Shown: positions 51,685 to 61,080 of the stretch, in pieces
Position numbering within the stretch: the stretch's first letter is position 1
How the letters are laid out: the number at the start of each line of letters is the position of its first letter
Source: Thiocystis violacea
Lineage (GTDB): Bacteria > Pseudomonadota > Gammaproteobacteria > Chromatiales > Chromatiaceae
Direction of reading: 5' to 3'
Length of the DNA stretch: 64,000 bases
NCBI RefSeq assembly: GCF_016583575.1
Contig: NZ_NRRG01000004.1
Span: forward strand, 99,235 to 163,234
Position numbers and translations under genes: made by a program
Notes under the pieces: generated by a model
What the model saw: the letters and a program-made list of their open reading frames with translations, nothing else
Told to the model about the DNA's origin: nothing
The model's database searches: none

Positions 51685-52129
51685 GTTGCTATCCTCATGA
51701 TGGACGACGTGTTGGGTGGCTTGGCGATGAGCCCTTACCTTAGGATCTCGATGGCTCGAAACAGAAATTGTTTGTTCCAATGACAGCGATAGATTGATTA
51801 TATGGGCCTTTTTTCCAGACTCCCGGAGCGCCCCGCGCCAGATGAAAACCGGTCGATTGGCGCGATCCCGATGCCTTCCCAAGGCCCGCGGGATCGCTGG
51901 GCGATGAGCGTTTTCAACCCCGGCAATCAATCGGGCGCGAGCGGTTTCCCTGATGTCGGGACGAAAACCTGTGACCGGCCTCTCACTCCCGCGGTTCCAT
52001 TCCATGGATGTTACAAGGCCTGTGAACGGGTTCATCGCGAAGAGGTACGGGGGCTGCTAGAAAGGCACTTCAAGGACGCACGAAGCTGTCCTGGAAGCCA
52101 GCCCCTAGCCGCCTCAATTGGGACCAATC
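51685..52129. other. Long rbr/cpdA intergenic region
   Basis: 445 bases between divergent rbr (minus) and cpdA (plus). The left part carries a TATAAT -10-like hexamer for rbr on the minus strand at 51797-51802, with no good -35. The remaining sequence is coding-like in composition but no conserved ORF was found; a 133-codon plus frame across it lacks a ribosome site. Confidence 0.4.
51797..51802 (-). promoter_or_regulatory. Candidate -10 element for rubrerythrin
   Basis: On the minus strand this reads TATAAT, about 112 bases upstream of the rbr start. No convincing -35 lies 15-18 bases upstream, so an activator would be needed. Confidence 0.3.
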
Positions 52130-52999
52130 ATGTCGGCAAACAAGTCCATGCCCATCGCCTCGTTTCGTCAATCGTCACAGCGCCAGGCCGCCAGGATGGC
52201 TAACGAGGCCCCGATGCCGCTGCGTCTGCTGCAATTGACGGACTTGCACCTGTTCGCCGATTCCGCGGGGCAGCTACTTGGGATCACGACCCGCGACAGC
52301 TTCGAGGCCGTCCTGGCGTTAGCCATGTCCTCGCCTCGGTCGGCGGACGCCTTGATCCTGACGGGCGATCTCGTTCACGACGAGTCGCCCGCCGGCTATC
52401 GTTATCTGCGCGAGACGCTCAGGAAGACGGACATTCCGCACTACTGCGTCGGCGGCAACCACGATCATCGGAATCTGATGGCGGAATACCTGGGCTCCTC
52501 GGCCATGGGTCCGGTCGCGCTTCGCCGGCTCGATGACTGGAATCTCATCTTTTTGGATTCGAGCGAACCGGGGCGCGACGGCGGGCGGCTCGGCGAGGCC
52601 CAGATCGGACAGCTACAGGATCTGCTCGCGGACAATAAGGCACCCTCGATGATCTTCCTCCATCATCACCCGGCACCGATCCACAGCGCCTGGATGGATA
52701 CCATGAGGGTTGAAAACGGCGCGGAACTGCTCGCCTTGTGCGATCAAAACCCACAGGTCAAGGCCATCCTCTTTGGCCATGTCCATCAGTCCGTCTCACT
52801 CCACCGGGGATCCTGTCAACTCCTTGGCGCGCCCTCGACCTGCTTCCAGTTCATGCCCGGCAGCAAGGATTTCGCGATCGATGACGCCGCTCCCGGGTTT
52901 CGTGAACTCATGCTCTACCCGGATGGTCGTTTCACCACCAGCGTGGTGCGCCTGGATCATTACGCCGAACTGCCGCTCTACCAGGCCGAGGGCTATTGA
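52130..52999 (+). CDS. cpdA: 3',5'-cyclic-AMP phosphodiesterase CpdA-like
   Basis: Metallophosphoesterase of the CpdA/Icc type that hydrolyses cyclic AMP. The 289-residue product has LTDLHLFAD (block 1), ILTGDLVHD (block 2), VGGNHDHRN (block 3), LHHHPAPI and FGHVHQSV. The start is uncertain: ATG 52130 (MSANKSM), 52196 (MANEAPMPLR) or 52211 are in frame, and the homology begins at MPLRLLQLTD. It converges on acyP (7-base overlap). Confidence 0.88.
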   Translation: MSANKSMPIASFRQSSQRQAARMANEAPMPLRLLQLTDLHLFADSAGQLLGITTRDSFEAVLALAMSSPRSADALILTGDLVHDESPAGYRYLRETLRKTDIPHYCVGGNHDHRNLMAEYLGSSAMGPVALRRLDDWNLIFLDSSEPGRDGGRLGEAQIGQLQDLLADNKAPSMIFLHHHPAPIHSAWMDTMRVENGAELLALCDQNPQVKAILFGHVHQSVSLHRGSCQLLGAPSTCFQFMPGSKDFAIDDAAPGFRELMLYPDGRFTTSVVRLDHYAELPLYQAEGY

Positions 53000-53286
53000 T
53001 CGATGACGAATCCGGTATGCGGATGGTAGTCCATGGGTTCGCACGCCACTCCTGTCACGCTCGCCATGGATGGGCCTGTCCTTAGCCAGTCGCGCAACTG
53101 AGCGACCGCCGCGATCTCGCCACAGACCAGTACCTCGACGCGACCGTCCGCGAGATTGCGCGCATAACCCGTCACGCCGAGTCGCATGGCCTGCTCACGC
53201 GCCGAGGCGCGGAAAAAAACACCTTGCACCCGACCGCCCACGACACAGCGGTAACACACCTTTGGTTCCGTCTGTTGCTCGTCCAT
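52993..53286 (-). CDS. acyP: Acylphosphatase
   Basis: 97-residue acylphosphatase. Seen: GGRVQGVFFRAS (substrate loop with the catalytic Arg) and LGVTGYARNLADGRVEVLVCG with the catalytic Asn. ATG 53286 begins MDEQQTEPK. It hydrolyses acyl phosphates in the cytoplasm. Confidence 0.93.
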   Translation of the reverse strand: MDEQQTEPKVCYRCVVGGRVQGVFFRASAREQAMRLGVTGYARNLADGRVEVLVCGEIAAVAQLRDWLRTGPSMASVTGVACEPMDYHPHTGFVIDQ

Positions 53287-53371
53287 TATCGGCTCCCATG
53301 GAACGCGGCTTGAAACCACCGCTGAAATTCCGCGTCATCGAGGAATCGGCCCCTCGTCCCAACGTCTCGAC

Positions 53372-53944
53372 TCATTGACCAGCCACCTTCCGATGCTCGC
53401 GCTTGAACTGCTGAAAGGGCGCGTTCTTGTAGTGACCCTCGACCACATAGCGACCGAGCAGCATGAATTCATCGGCATCGCGGGTGGCGCCGATGTATTT
53501 GGTGACGAGATTACCGTCGAGGTCGAAGAAGGCGAAAACCGGCGTGGCACGAACCCGATGCGACTTGAGCGCGAAATCCTTCTGCGTCGTCGAGCTTCCC
53601 GCGAAGTCGGTGATCTCGACATCGCCCTCGACATCGACCGGAAAAATCAGGAAATTCGCCTTGAAATAATCCTGAACCTCCGGCCGATTCAGGACGGTTC
53701 CCTTCATGCGATGACAGAAGGGGCATTCGTCCATTTCAAACATCAGCAGAACGCCCTGCTTACCCTCGGACTTGGCGTTCTTGAGTTCCTCGGAGAAATC
53801 ACCGAAGGTCGCGTTGAAGAACCGGGCTGAATCAAGGGTATCGGCCAGGAGCGAGCCCGACCAGAACAGGATGATGGCGAGTATCGCGACGAGGCTGATC
53901 GCCTCTCGGCGGGTTCGACCTGGCAAGGAACGGCCTTCGGGCAT
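53372..53944 (-). CDS. Periplasmic thioredoxin-fold protein (SoxW-like)
   Basis: 190-residue protein anchored by an N-terminal hydrophobic helix (about 15-34) and followed by a thioredoxin domain with active site CPFC in FEMDECPFCHRMKGTVLN and the cis-Pro in VRATPVFAFFD. The CPFC motif and FEMDECPFC context resemble SoxW/DsbD-gamma-type proteins of sulfur oxidisers. Likely a periplasmic reductase for a specific partner. No sox gene is adjacent. Confidence 0.82.
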   Translation of the reverse strand: MPEGRSLPGRTRREAISLVAILAIILFWSGSLLADTLDSARFFNATFGDFSEELKNAKSEGKQGVLLMFEMDECPFCHRMKGTVLNRPEVQDYFKANFLIFPVDVEGDVEITDFAGSSTTQKDFALKSHRVRATPVFAFFDLDGNLVTKYIGATRDADEFMLLGRYVVEGHYKNAPFQQFKREHRKVAGQ

Positions 53945-55544
<1,600 letters not shown>

Positions 55545-55546
55545 GC

Positions 55547-55604
55547 GGTGTCATCCATTCTCGTTGTGAGTCGGATGCCGGGTGTAGGGGGAATTCATTC
55601 GCCC
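55547..55604 (+). repeat. Stop-codon-associated dispersed repeat, copy 3
   Basis: GGTGTCATCCATTCTCG then GTGAGTCGGATGCCGGG, then TGTAGGGGGAATTCATTCGCCCC with a palindromic right end. It starts 2 bases after the hda stop in that gene's orientation. ATTCGCCCC (55597-55605) can also pair with GGGGCGAAT (55627-55635). Confidence 0.8.
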
Positions 55605-55763
55605 CGTTGGTGGCTCCGAAGCCGTCGGGGCGAATGGCCGTGTTGGTGGCGCGTATGTCGCGGCCGTTCACTCCGGCCCAAGGTTCGTGGGTGCGGGGTG
55701 GGGAGTCCCGGCGGCAGGGCCGATAGCCCCGGTCGCCGCTTGGCTCGTGCCCGTGACGATCGC

Positions 55764-57311
55764 CTAAATGCCAACGATCAACTTCTGTCCAGGGCGAATG
55801 TTGTTGTCGTTCGGACGCATTTTGTTGAGCTTGCGCAGCTCGTCGACTGAAATCCCATTCTGAACCGCGACCCGATAGAGGGTTTCCTGCGGCTTGACCA
55901 CATGGTAACGCGCCTTGACCTGGCTTGGCTCCTGCCGGGGCTTGGTCTTGGCGATCACCGGCTTGGTCACCGGCTTGCTGGTCGCGGTTACCGGCTTGGT
56001 CGTCGGGCCGACCTTGGCGACCGCCGTCCGGGCGGGAGCGGACAGGGGCTTGGCCGCCCTTGGCTCGACCCTGGCGACCAGAACGGGCGCCTGTACTGGC
56101 GGAGGATGACTGGCGATCCGACGGGTCGTGCCTTGGGGCAGCCACACGGTGGAACCAGGTGGTAGATGGCCGTCACCCTTGACGACCGAATCGCGCCAGT
56201 GCAGGTTCAGGTCGGCGAGTTGGTGCTTGGAGGTGCCATAGTGGCGCGCGAGATGGTGCGCGGGCATGCTGTCGCGCAGGACAAGCCGATCGTGGAGCCA
56301 GGGCTCCTCGTAACGAACCCCCTCCGGGAAGTACCGATCGGCGTGGCTCGCGACCTCTCGGGCCGCCACGAATTCGGAATAGAAATTTCGCGACGCGAAC
56401 CCGAAAGCGGGCCCCTTATAATTCTTGACGATACGTCCGATGTCGTTGCCGTATTCCGACCTGGCCTTGGCCATGCCACCCTGGCCGTGGTTATAGGAGG
56501 TGATGGCCAGTGGCCAACTGCCGAGCCTTTGGTAAGCCTGGGACAGATAGCGCGCGGCCCCGTCGGCGGCGAGGATGGGATCGAAACGCTCGTCGACCTG
56601 ACCGCTGATCGTCATGTACTGACGCCCAGTCGAGGGCATGAACTGCCAGACTCCACCCGCGCCAACGCTGGAACGGGCGTTCGTTTGAAACGAGGACTCG
56701 ACGTGCGGCAGATAGGCGAGATCCTCTGGAACTCCGTGTCGGCGCATGATTTCCCTAAAGCTTTGGTCGTAACGCCCGCTGATCTCCACGCCGCGCCGAA
56801 AACGCTCGCGTACTCCGCGCTGCGCGCGTACCCGCTCGGAGGCGCCATAAAGTGCGCCGACACCGCCCGCCTGCTTGAATTTGTCGAGGAGTTCCCTGTC
56901 GCTCTCGGCCAGCCGTTGGTCGGCCCGCACCCGCTGTTCCAAGTCGTCGAGACGCCGCTTGTGGTAATCCATGCGGCCCTTCAGCCAAGATTCTTGAGAG
57001 GCCGTGTAGCCCGCCTTGATCGGCCCTGGGATCTTGGCGACTTCGTAAATGACGCCGATGTGTTCTTCATCATGGATGGCGACCTCGCCCCGACTCCAGA
57101 CGCCATAGACATGACGCCAGAAATCCACATTACCCTGGATCTCGGGCGGAACCGGGAAGGTCCGTGAATCGCCGTAGTCACGCTGCGACGGGAGATCGGA
57201 CTCGCCCGTGCGTTGATCGACACCGGTGCCCGCGCAGCCGGCCATCAGGAGCATCATCAGCGAAATCGGTAACGCCCAAGGGAGCCGGGCCGTGAGGGTT
57301 TCGAGTTGCAT
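55764..57311 (-). CDS. mltD: MltD-like membrane-bound lytic transglycosylase with LysM domain
   Basis: 515-residue lipoprotein murein hydrolase. A signal with lipobox LMAGC (Cys25); the Slt domain (about 180-330) with catalytic Glu in LPHVESSF and GVWQFMPSTGRQYM; a LysM-like segment (about 350-395: MPAHHLARHYGTSKHQLADLN); a long Thr/Lys/Pro linker with TKPVT repeats (about 430-460); and a C-terminal LysM (YHVVKPQETLYRVAVQNGI). It is anchored to the outer membrane and cuts glycan strands. Confidence 0.92.
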   Translation of the reverse strand: MQLETLTARLPWALPISLMMLLMAGCAGTGVDQRTGESDLPSQRDYGDSRTFPVPPEIQGNVDFWRHVYGVWSRGEVAIHDEEHIGVIYEVAKIPGPIKAGYTASQESWLKGRMDYHKRRLDDLEQRVRADQRLAESDRELLDKFKQAGGVGALYGASERVRAQRGVRERFRRGVEISGRYDQSFREIMRRHGVPEDLAYLPHVESSFQTNARSSVGAGGVWQFMPSTGRQYMTISGQVDERFDPILAADGAARYLSQAYQRLGSWPLAITSYNHGQGGMAKARSEYGNDIGRIVKNYKGPAFGFASRNFYSEFVAAREVASHADRYFPEGVRYEEPWLHDRLVLRDSMPAHHLARHYGTSKHQLADLNLHWRDSVVKGDGHLPPGSTVWLPQGTTRRIASHPPPVQAPVLVARVEPRAAKPLSAPARTAVAKVGPTTKPVTATSKPVTKPVIAKTKPRQEPSQVKARYHVVKPQETLYRVAVQNGISVDELRKLNKMRPNDNNIRPGQKLIVGI

Positions 57312-57349
57312 CTTCGGTCATTCCTCTTGGAATATCTGGACCCTAGATC

Positions 57350-57412
57350 GGATCCTTCGCGCTTGGCGCGAAGTGTCGCCCACGGGAATTGCTTTTGCAA
57401 TGCGAAGGATCC
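57350..57412. repeat. Nested hairpin element between maf and mltD
   Basis: Outer arms GGATCCTTCGC (57350-57360) and GCGAAGGATCC (57402-57412). The left arm alternatively pairs locally as CTTCGCGC-TTG-GCGCGAAG (57355-57373). An inner hairpin is ATTGC-TTTT-GCAAT (57388-57401). The two folds of the left arm exclude each other, as in an attenuator or a small palindromic repeat. Confidence 0.6.
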
Positions 57413-57431
57413 CCAATCGAATCAAAGGGGA

Positions 57432-58025
57432 TCAATCGCCAAGGGGATGGAGGCCGAGGGTCTCCAGCAGCGAGATCAGGCGGATCAAGGGCAGTCCGAC
57501 CAGGGCATTGGGATCATCGCCTTCCAGCCGCTCGAAGAGGACGATGCCCAAACCCTCGGACTTGAAACCGCCGGCGCAGTCGTAAGGCGACTCGCGATCC
57601 AGATAAGCCTCGATCCGAGCCCGGTCGAGGTTACGAAAATGCACCTTGAAGGGTTCGACCAGGGTTTGGGCCAGCCCGGTGCGCGCGTCCAGCAGACAGA
57701 GGCCGGTTTGGAAGAGCACGCAACGCCCGGAAGCCTGCTCCAATTGGGCGATCGCGGTCGCGCGATTTCCCGGCTTTCCGAGCACGGCCTCGTCGAGACA
57801 GGCGACCTGATCGGATCCGATGATGAGTGCGTCCGGGTGCGTCTCGGCGACCGCGCGGGCCTTGGCCTCCGCGAGACGCCGCACCAGAACCGCCGGGGGC
57901 TCGCCGGGCCGCCGCGTCTCGTCGACCCTCGGCGCCGCCGTGGTGAACTCCAGGCCGAGCCGCTCCAACAGGGCGCGACGATAGACCGAGGTGGAGGCGA
58001 GTACCAATGGGGGCTGTGTCGACAC
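57432..58025 (-). CDS. yceF: Maf/YceF-type nucleotide pyrophosphatase
   Basis: Hydrolyses non-canonical nucleotides such as m7GTP. The 197-residue product begins with VLASTSVYRRALLERLGL, then IIGSDQVACLDEAVLGKPG, and YDCAGGFKSEGLGI near the C-terminus, typical of YceF. GTG 58025 is used. It ends 26 bases downstream of the glgX stop on the same strand. Confidence 0.92.
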   Translation of the reverse strand: MSTQPPLVLASTSVYRRALLERLGLEFTTAAPRVDETRRPGEPPAVLVRRLAEAKARAVAETHPDALIIGSDQVACLDEAVLGKPGNRATAIAQLEQASGRCVLFQTGLCLLDARTGLAQTLVEPFKVHFRNLDRARIEAYLDRESPYDCAGGFKSEGLGIVLFERLEGDDPNALVGLPLIRLISLLETLGLHPLGD

Positions 58026-58051
58026 GCTAAATCCTCTCGATCAGGCCGGCG

Positions 58052-60136
58052 TTAGGCCGGTCTGGCCTCCAGCACCACCAGGCTATGCGAGCCGACCCTG
58101 ACGCGACCCGGAGGCATGGGGCGCTGTTCGGCGGGCGCGACGACCGCGTCTTGGTCCAGGGCGGTATCGACGGCCAGGCACCAGCTCAACCCCGGAGCGG
58201 GCGGAGGAACCGCGAACTCCTGGCTCTCCACGTCCATGTTGAACATGACGTGCATCGGCGGTTCGTCCTCGACCTTACCGGCGAGCGTGAAGGCGAGCGC
58301 GCGGTTGGTCGGATCGTCCCACTCGGGCCGCTCGAGTCCAATGCCGTGCCAGGTGATGTCGGGCAGCTTCTGACCGCGCTCCGGCTTACCGGTCAGGAAC
58401 CGATCGCGCGTGATGGCCGGGTGGCGGCGGCGCAAGGCGATCATGGCGCGCACGAAATCCAGCATGTCGCGATTCTTCTCCACCAGCGCCCAGTCCGACC
58501 AGGAAAGCTCATTGTTCTGGCAGTAGGTGTTGTTGTTGCCGAGCTTCGAACGCAGCACCTCGTCGCCCGACAGCAGCATGGGAACGCCCTGGCTCAGCAT
58601 CAGGATACTGATGAAGTTGCGCGCCTGCCGACGGCGCAGACGTTGGATCTCGGGATCGTCCGTCGGACCCTCGCAGCCGCAGTTCCAGCTCAGGTTGTCA
58701 TCGTGCCCGTCGCGGTTGCCCTCGCCATTGGCCTCGTTGTGCTTCTGGTTGTAGCTGACCAGGTCATGGAGGGTGAAACCGTCGTGACAGGTGACGAAAT
58801 TGATGGAGTTCATCGGCAGGCGGCCGCGGCTCTCGTACATGTCGCTGGATCCGGAGATCCGTGTCGCCACCTCCGGGATCAGCCCCGGATCGCCTCGGAC
58901 GAATCCGCGAATGACGTCGCGGTAGCGCCCGTTCCACTCCGACCAGCGATAGCCGGGGAAGTCGCCGACCTGGTAGAGCCCGGCCGCGTCCCAGGCTTCC
59001 GCGATGATGTGGGCGCGGCTGAGCGAGGGCGAGAGTTCGATCGACCAGAGCACCGGGGCATGGTACTGGGGGTGGCCATCCTCGCCGCGCGCCAGCGCGC
59101 TCGCCAGGTCGAAACGGAAACCGTCGACATGCATGTGCCGCACCCAGTAGAGGAGGGCGTCGACCAGGAAGCGCGTCACCATGGGGTGATTGCAGTTCAT
59201 GGTATTGCCGCAGCCGGTGTAGTCGCGGTACTTACGGCGGTCCTCGAAATCGAGATGGTAGAAGATCTCGTTGCCGAACGCCTTGAAGCTGATGACGGGG
59301 CCGTCCGAGCCACCCTCGGCGGTGTGGTTGAAGACCACGTCCAGGATGACGCCGATGCCGGCCTTGTGAAACGCCTTGATCATGTCGCGGAATTCGTCGC
59401 GCGCGTGGATGGCGGTCACGGCGAATCCGGGGTGCGGCGCGAAAAAGCTATGGGTGCTGTAGCCCCAATAGTTTTCCAGCCCGAGCTTGGCCGTCTGGGG
59501 CGGGACGTCCTGGACGTCGAAGGCCATGACGGGCATCAGCTCGACATGGGTGATGCCGAGATCCTGGAGATAGGGGATCTTCTCGATGATGCCCTCGAAG
59601 GTGCCCGGATGGGTCACGCCGGAGGAGGGGTGCCGGGTAAAGCCTCCCACATGCATTTCATAGATGACGGCATCGTTGAGGGGAACGAACAGGGGCTTGT
59701 CGTCCTCCCAGTCGTAAGTATCCCCCACGACCTGGCCGCGGATCGCGGTCTCCACGTTATCGCCGGGGCGACAGGCGGCCTGGCGATCCCAGAGACGGTC
59801 GCTGATGGTGGTGGCCCAGGGATCGAGGAGCGCCTTCTCGGGATCGAGTCGGCTGCCGGTCAGGCGCGTATCCGAGCGGCCATCGGCCCGCCAGTTGTAG
59901 AAGGTTCCTTCCGAGAGGTTCTCGACGAAGACATGCCAGAAAAAGAAGGTGCGGTTGGAGCGCGGATCCAGTTGGATGACCTCATAGGGATCCTGGCTCT
60001 CGCTGTTTTCGAACAGCAACAACTGCATCCGCTCGGCATAGCGCGAGAAGACGCAGAAATTGACGCCGCCGTTCATGACGGTAGCTCCGGCCGCGTCCCA
60101 ACTGCCTGGCTGGACACGGTATCTGAGTGGCCTCAT
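58052..60136 (-). CDS. glgX: GlgX glycogen debranching enzyme
   Basis: 694-residue GH13 isoamylase that removes short branches from phosphorylase-limit glycogen. N-terminal CBM48 (about 10-130, with GVNFCVFSRYAERMQLLLF); GH13 barrel: DVVFNHTAEG, HVDGFRFDLASALARGEDGHP with nucleophile Asp, HIIAEAWDA with catalytic Glu, FVTCHDGFTLHDL. ATG 60136 (MRPLRYRVQPG) follows GGAG; the open frame extends upstream without homology. It stands near maf and a 30-residue membrane microprotein. Confidence 0.95.
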   Translation of the reverse strand: MRPLRYRVQPGSWDAAGATVMNGGVNFCVFSRYAERMQLLLFENSESQDPYEVIQLDPRSNRTFFFWHVFVENLSEGTFYNWRADGRSDTRLTGSRLDPEKALLDPWATTISDRLWDRQAACRPGDNVETAIRGQVVGDTYDWEDDKPLFVPLNDAVIYEMHVGGFTRHPSSGVTHPGTFEGIIEKIPYLQDLGITHVELMPVMAFDVQDVPPQTAKLGLENYWGYSTHSFFAPHPGFAVTAIHARDEFRDMIKAFHKAGIGVILDVVFNHTAEGGSDGPVISFKAFGNEIFYHLDFEDRRKYRDYTGCGNTMNCNHPMVTRFLVDALLYWVRHMHVDGFRFDLASALARGEDGHPQYHAPVLWSIELSPSLSRAHIIAEAWDAAGLYQVGDFPGYRWSEWNGRYRDVIRGFVRGDPGLIPEVATRISGSSDMYESRGRLPMNSINFVTCHDGFTLHDLVSYNQKHNEANGEGNRDGHDDNLSWNCGCEGPTDDPEIQRLRRRQARNFISILMLSQGVPMLLSGDEVLRSKLGNNNTYCQNNELSWSDWALVEKNRDMLDFVRAMIALRRRHPAITRDRFLTGKPERGQKLPDITWHGIGLERPEWDDPTNRALAFTLAGKVEDEPPMHVMFNMDVESQEFAVPPPAPGLSWCLAVDTALDQDAVVAPAEQRPMPPGRVRVGSHSLVVLEARPA

Positions 60137-60275
60137 CGGCGGTTCTCCAACATAGATAACTCGCGGATTCACCGCGGCGAAACAGCGCGACCGACGCGCG
60201 CCGTGGGTCGCATGAACACATATCCAAGGTGGCGGATCGACGACGCGCCTCGACCTCGGGGAAGCCACGGAGGAC

Positions 60276-60368
60276 TCACTTCAGCATCGCCGGAACCATG
60301 AGGTAACCGATCAGCGTTCCGACCAGGATGCCAAGAATGGCCCCCAACAGAATTCCATACCACTTCAC
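60276..60368 (-). CDS. 30-residue single-helix membrane microprotein, unknown
   Basis: Too short for usual gene callers. GTG 60368 is preceded by GAGGTGGT at 7 bases spacing. The product is MKWYGILLGAILG... ending VPAMLK: one hydrophobic helix with glycines every four residues (G9, G13, G17, G21), a basic N-terminus and a C-terminal Lys. It is on the glgX strand, upstream of it. The glycine zipper suggests homo-oligomerisation or insertion beside another helix. Function not known; coding is supported by a good ribosome site, complete frame and composition, but not by any homologue I can name. Confidence 0.55.
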   Translation of the reverse strand: MKWYGILLGAILGILVGTLIGYLMVPAMLK

Positions 60369-60566
60369 GACACCACCTCGCTTGTTCCATTAGGAAGTCC
60401 GCATATTGTGCGGTGCTTTCAATCCGATCCACAAGTCACCCGAGGGATGGCCTGGAACGGATCGACTCCGGTTCATTGGGGGTTTCGCGACCCTCATGTG
60501 GCTGCTAGAGTCCCGCCCCCAGTCTCCCGCCCCATGTTTCCGCCACCAGACAGGATTCCGACCGCG

Positions 60567-60992
60567 ATGAACGTACCACTCTCCGCCACCGAGCTGGCCA
60601 ATCTTTTCGAGCGGCCAGCCGACGATCGGTATGCCTATTTCCTGACCGAGGCCAATTCACGCGGACAAGTCTGGACCCTACAGGGTCCTGGCGGCTTCGT
60701 GGCCTTCCGTGACGAGGATGGTCGCGACTGTTTCCCCTTCTGGCCCACCCCCGAACTCGCCGCGGCCGTGGCCAACGACGACTGGTCCGACTGTCGGCCC
60801 GAGCCATTGGAGCTGTCGATCTTCATGGAACGCTGGCTGAAGGGCATGGCGCGCGACGCCCGGCTGGTATCCGTCTTTCCCGCGCCGGACGGCACCAGCA
60901 TCGTCGTCGAGCCACTGGAACTGTTACAAGATCTCGAGGATGCGTCCGCCGCGCGACCGAACGGGCTCGGAGGTGGTGCAAAATCCTCGTAG
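60567..60992 (+). CDS. DUF2750 domain protein
   Basis: 141-residue cytoplasmic protein with the DUF2750 pattern: YAYFLTEANSRGQVWTLQGPGGFVAF, FPFWPTPELA and ELSIFMERWLKGM. A variable Gly/Ala-rich tail follows. The function is not known. ATG 60567 is chosen as the homology begins there; the upstream extension is not conserved. It is convergent with the next gene. Confidence 0.82.
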   Translation: MNVPLSATELANLFERPADDRYAYFLTEANSRGQVWTLQGPGGFVAFRDEDGRDCFPFWPTPELAAAVANDDWSDCRPEPLELSIFMERWLKGMARDARLVSVFPAPDGTSIVVEPLELLQDLEDASAARPNGLGGGAKSS

Positions 60993-61080
60993 AAACCCAT
61001 CACACCACCAGCCTGGATGTCACGGAACGCCATCGGGAAACCGGGGCGTTTTTTCGCCACCCTTCCCGGCATCCACCGAT

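Noticed and set aside
51789..51803. Possible OxyR half-site ATAGATTGATTATAT upstream of rbr
   Set aside because: Two conserved positions are wrong and it overlaps the likely -10 element, where OxyR activation sites are not expected.
51802..52203. 133-codon frame in the rbr/cpdA gap
   Set aside because: No ribosome site, no recognisable motif, and it overlaps the likely cpdA start.
58085..60301. 738-codon antisense frame over glgX
   Set aside because: Mirror of glgX codons; rich in Val/Gly/Glu without motifs, while glgX has all GH13 motifs.
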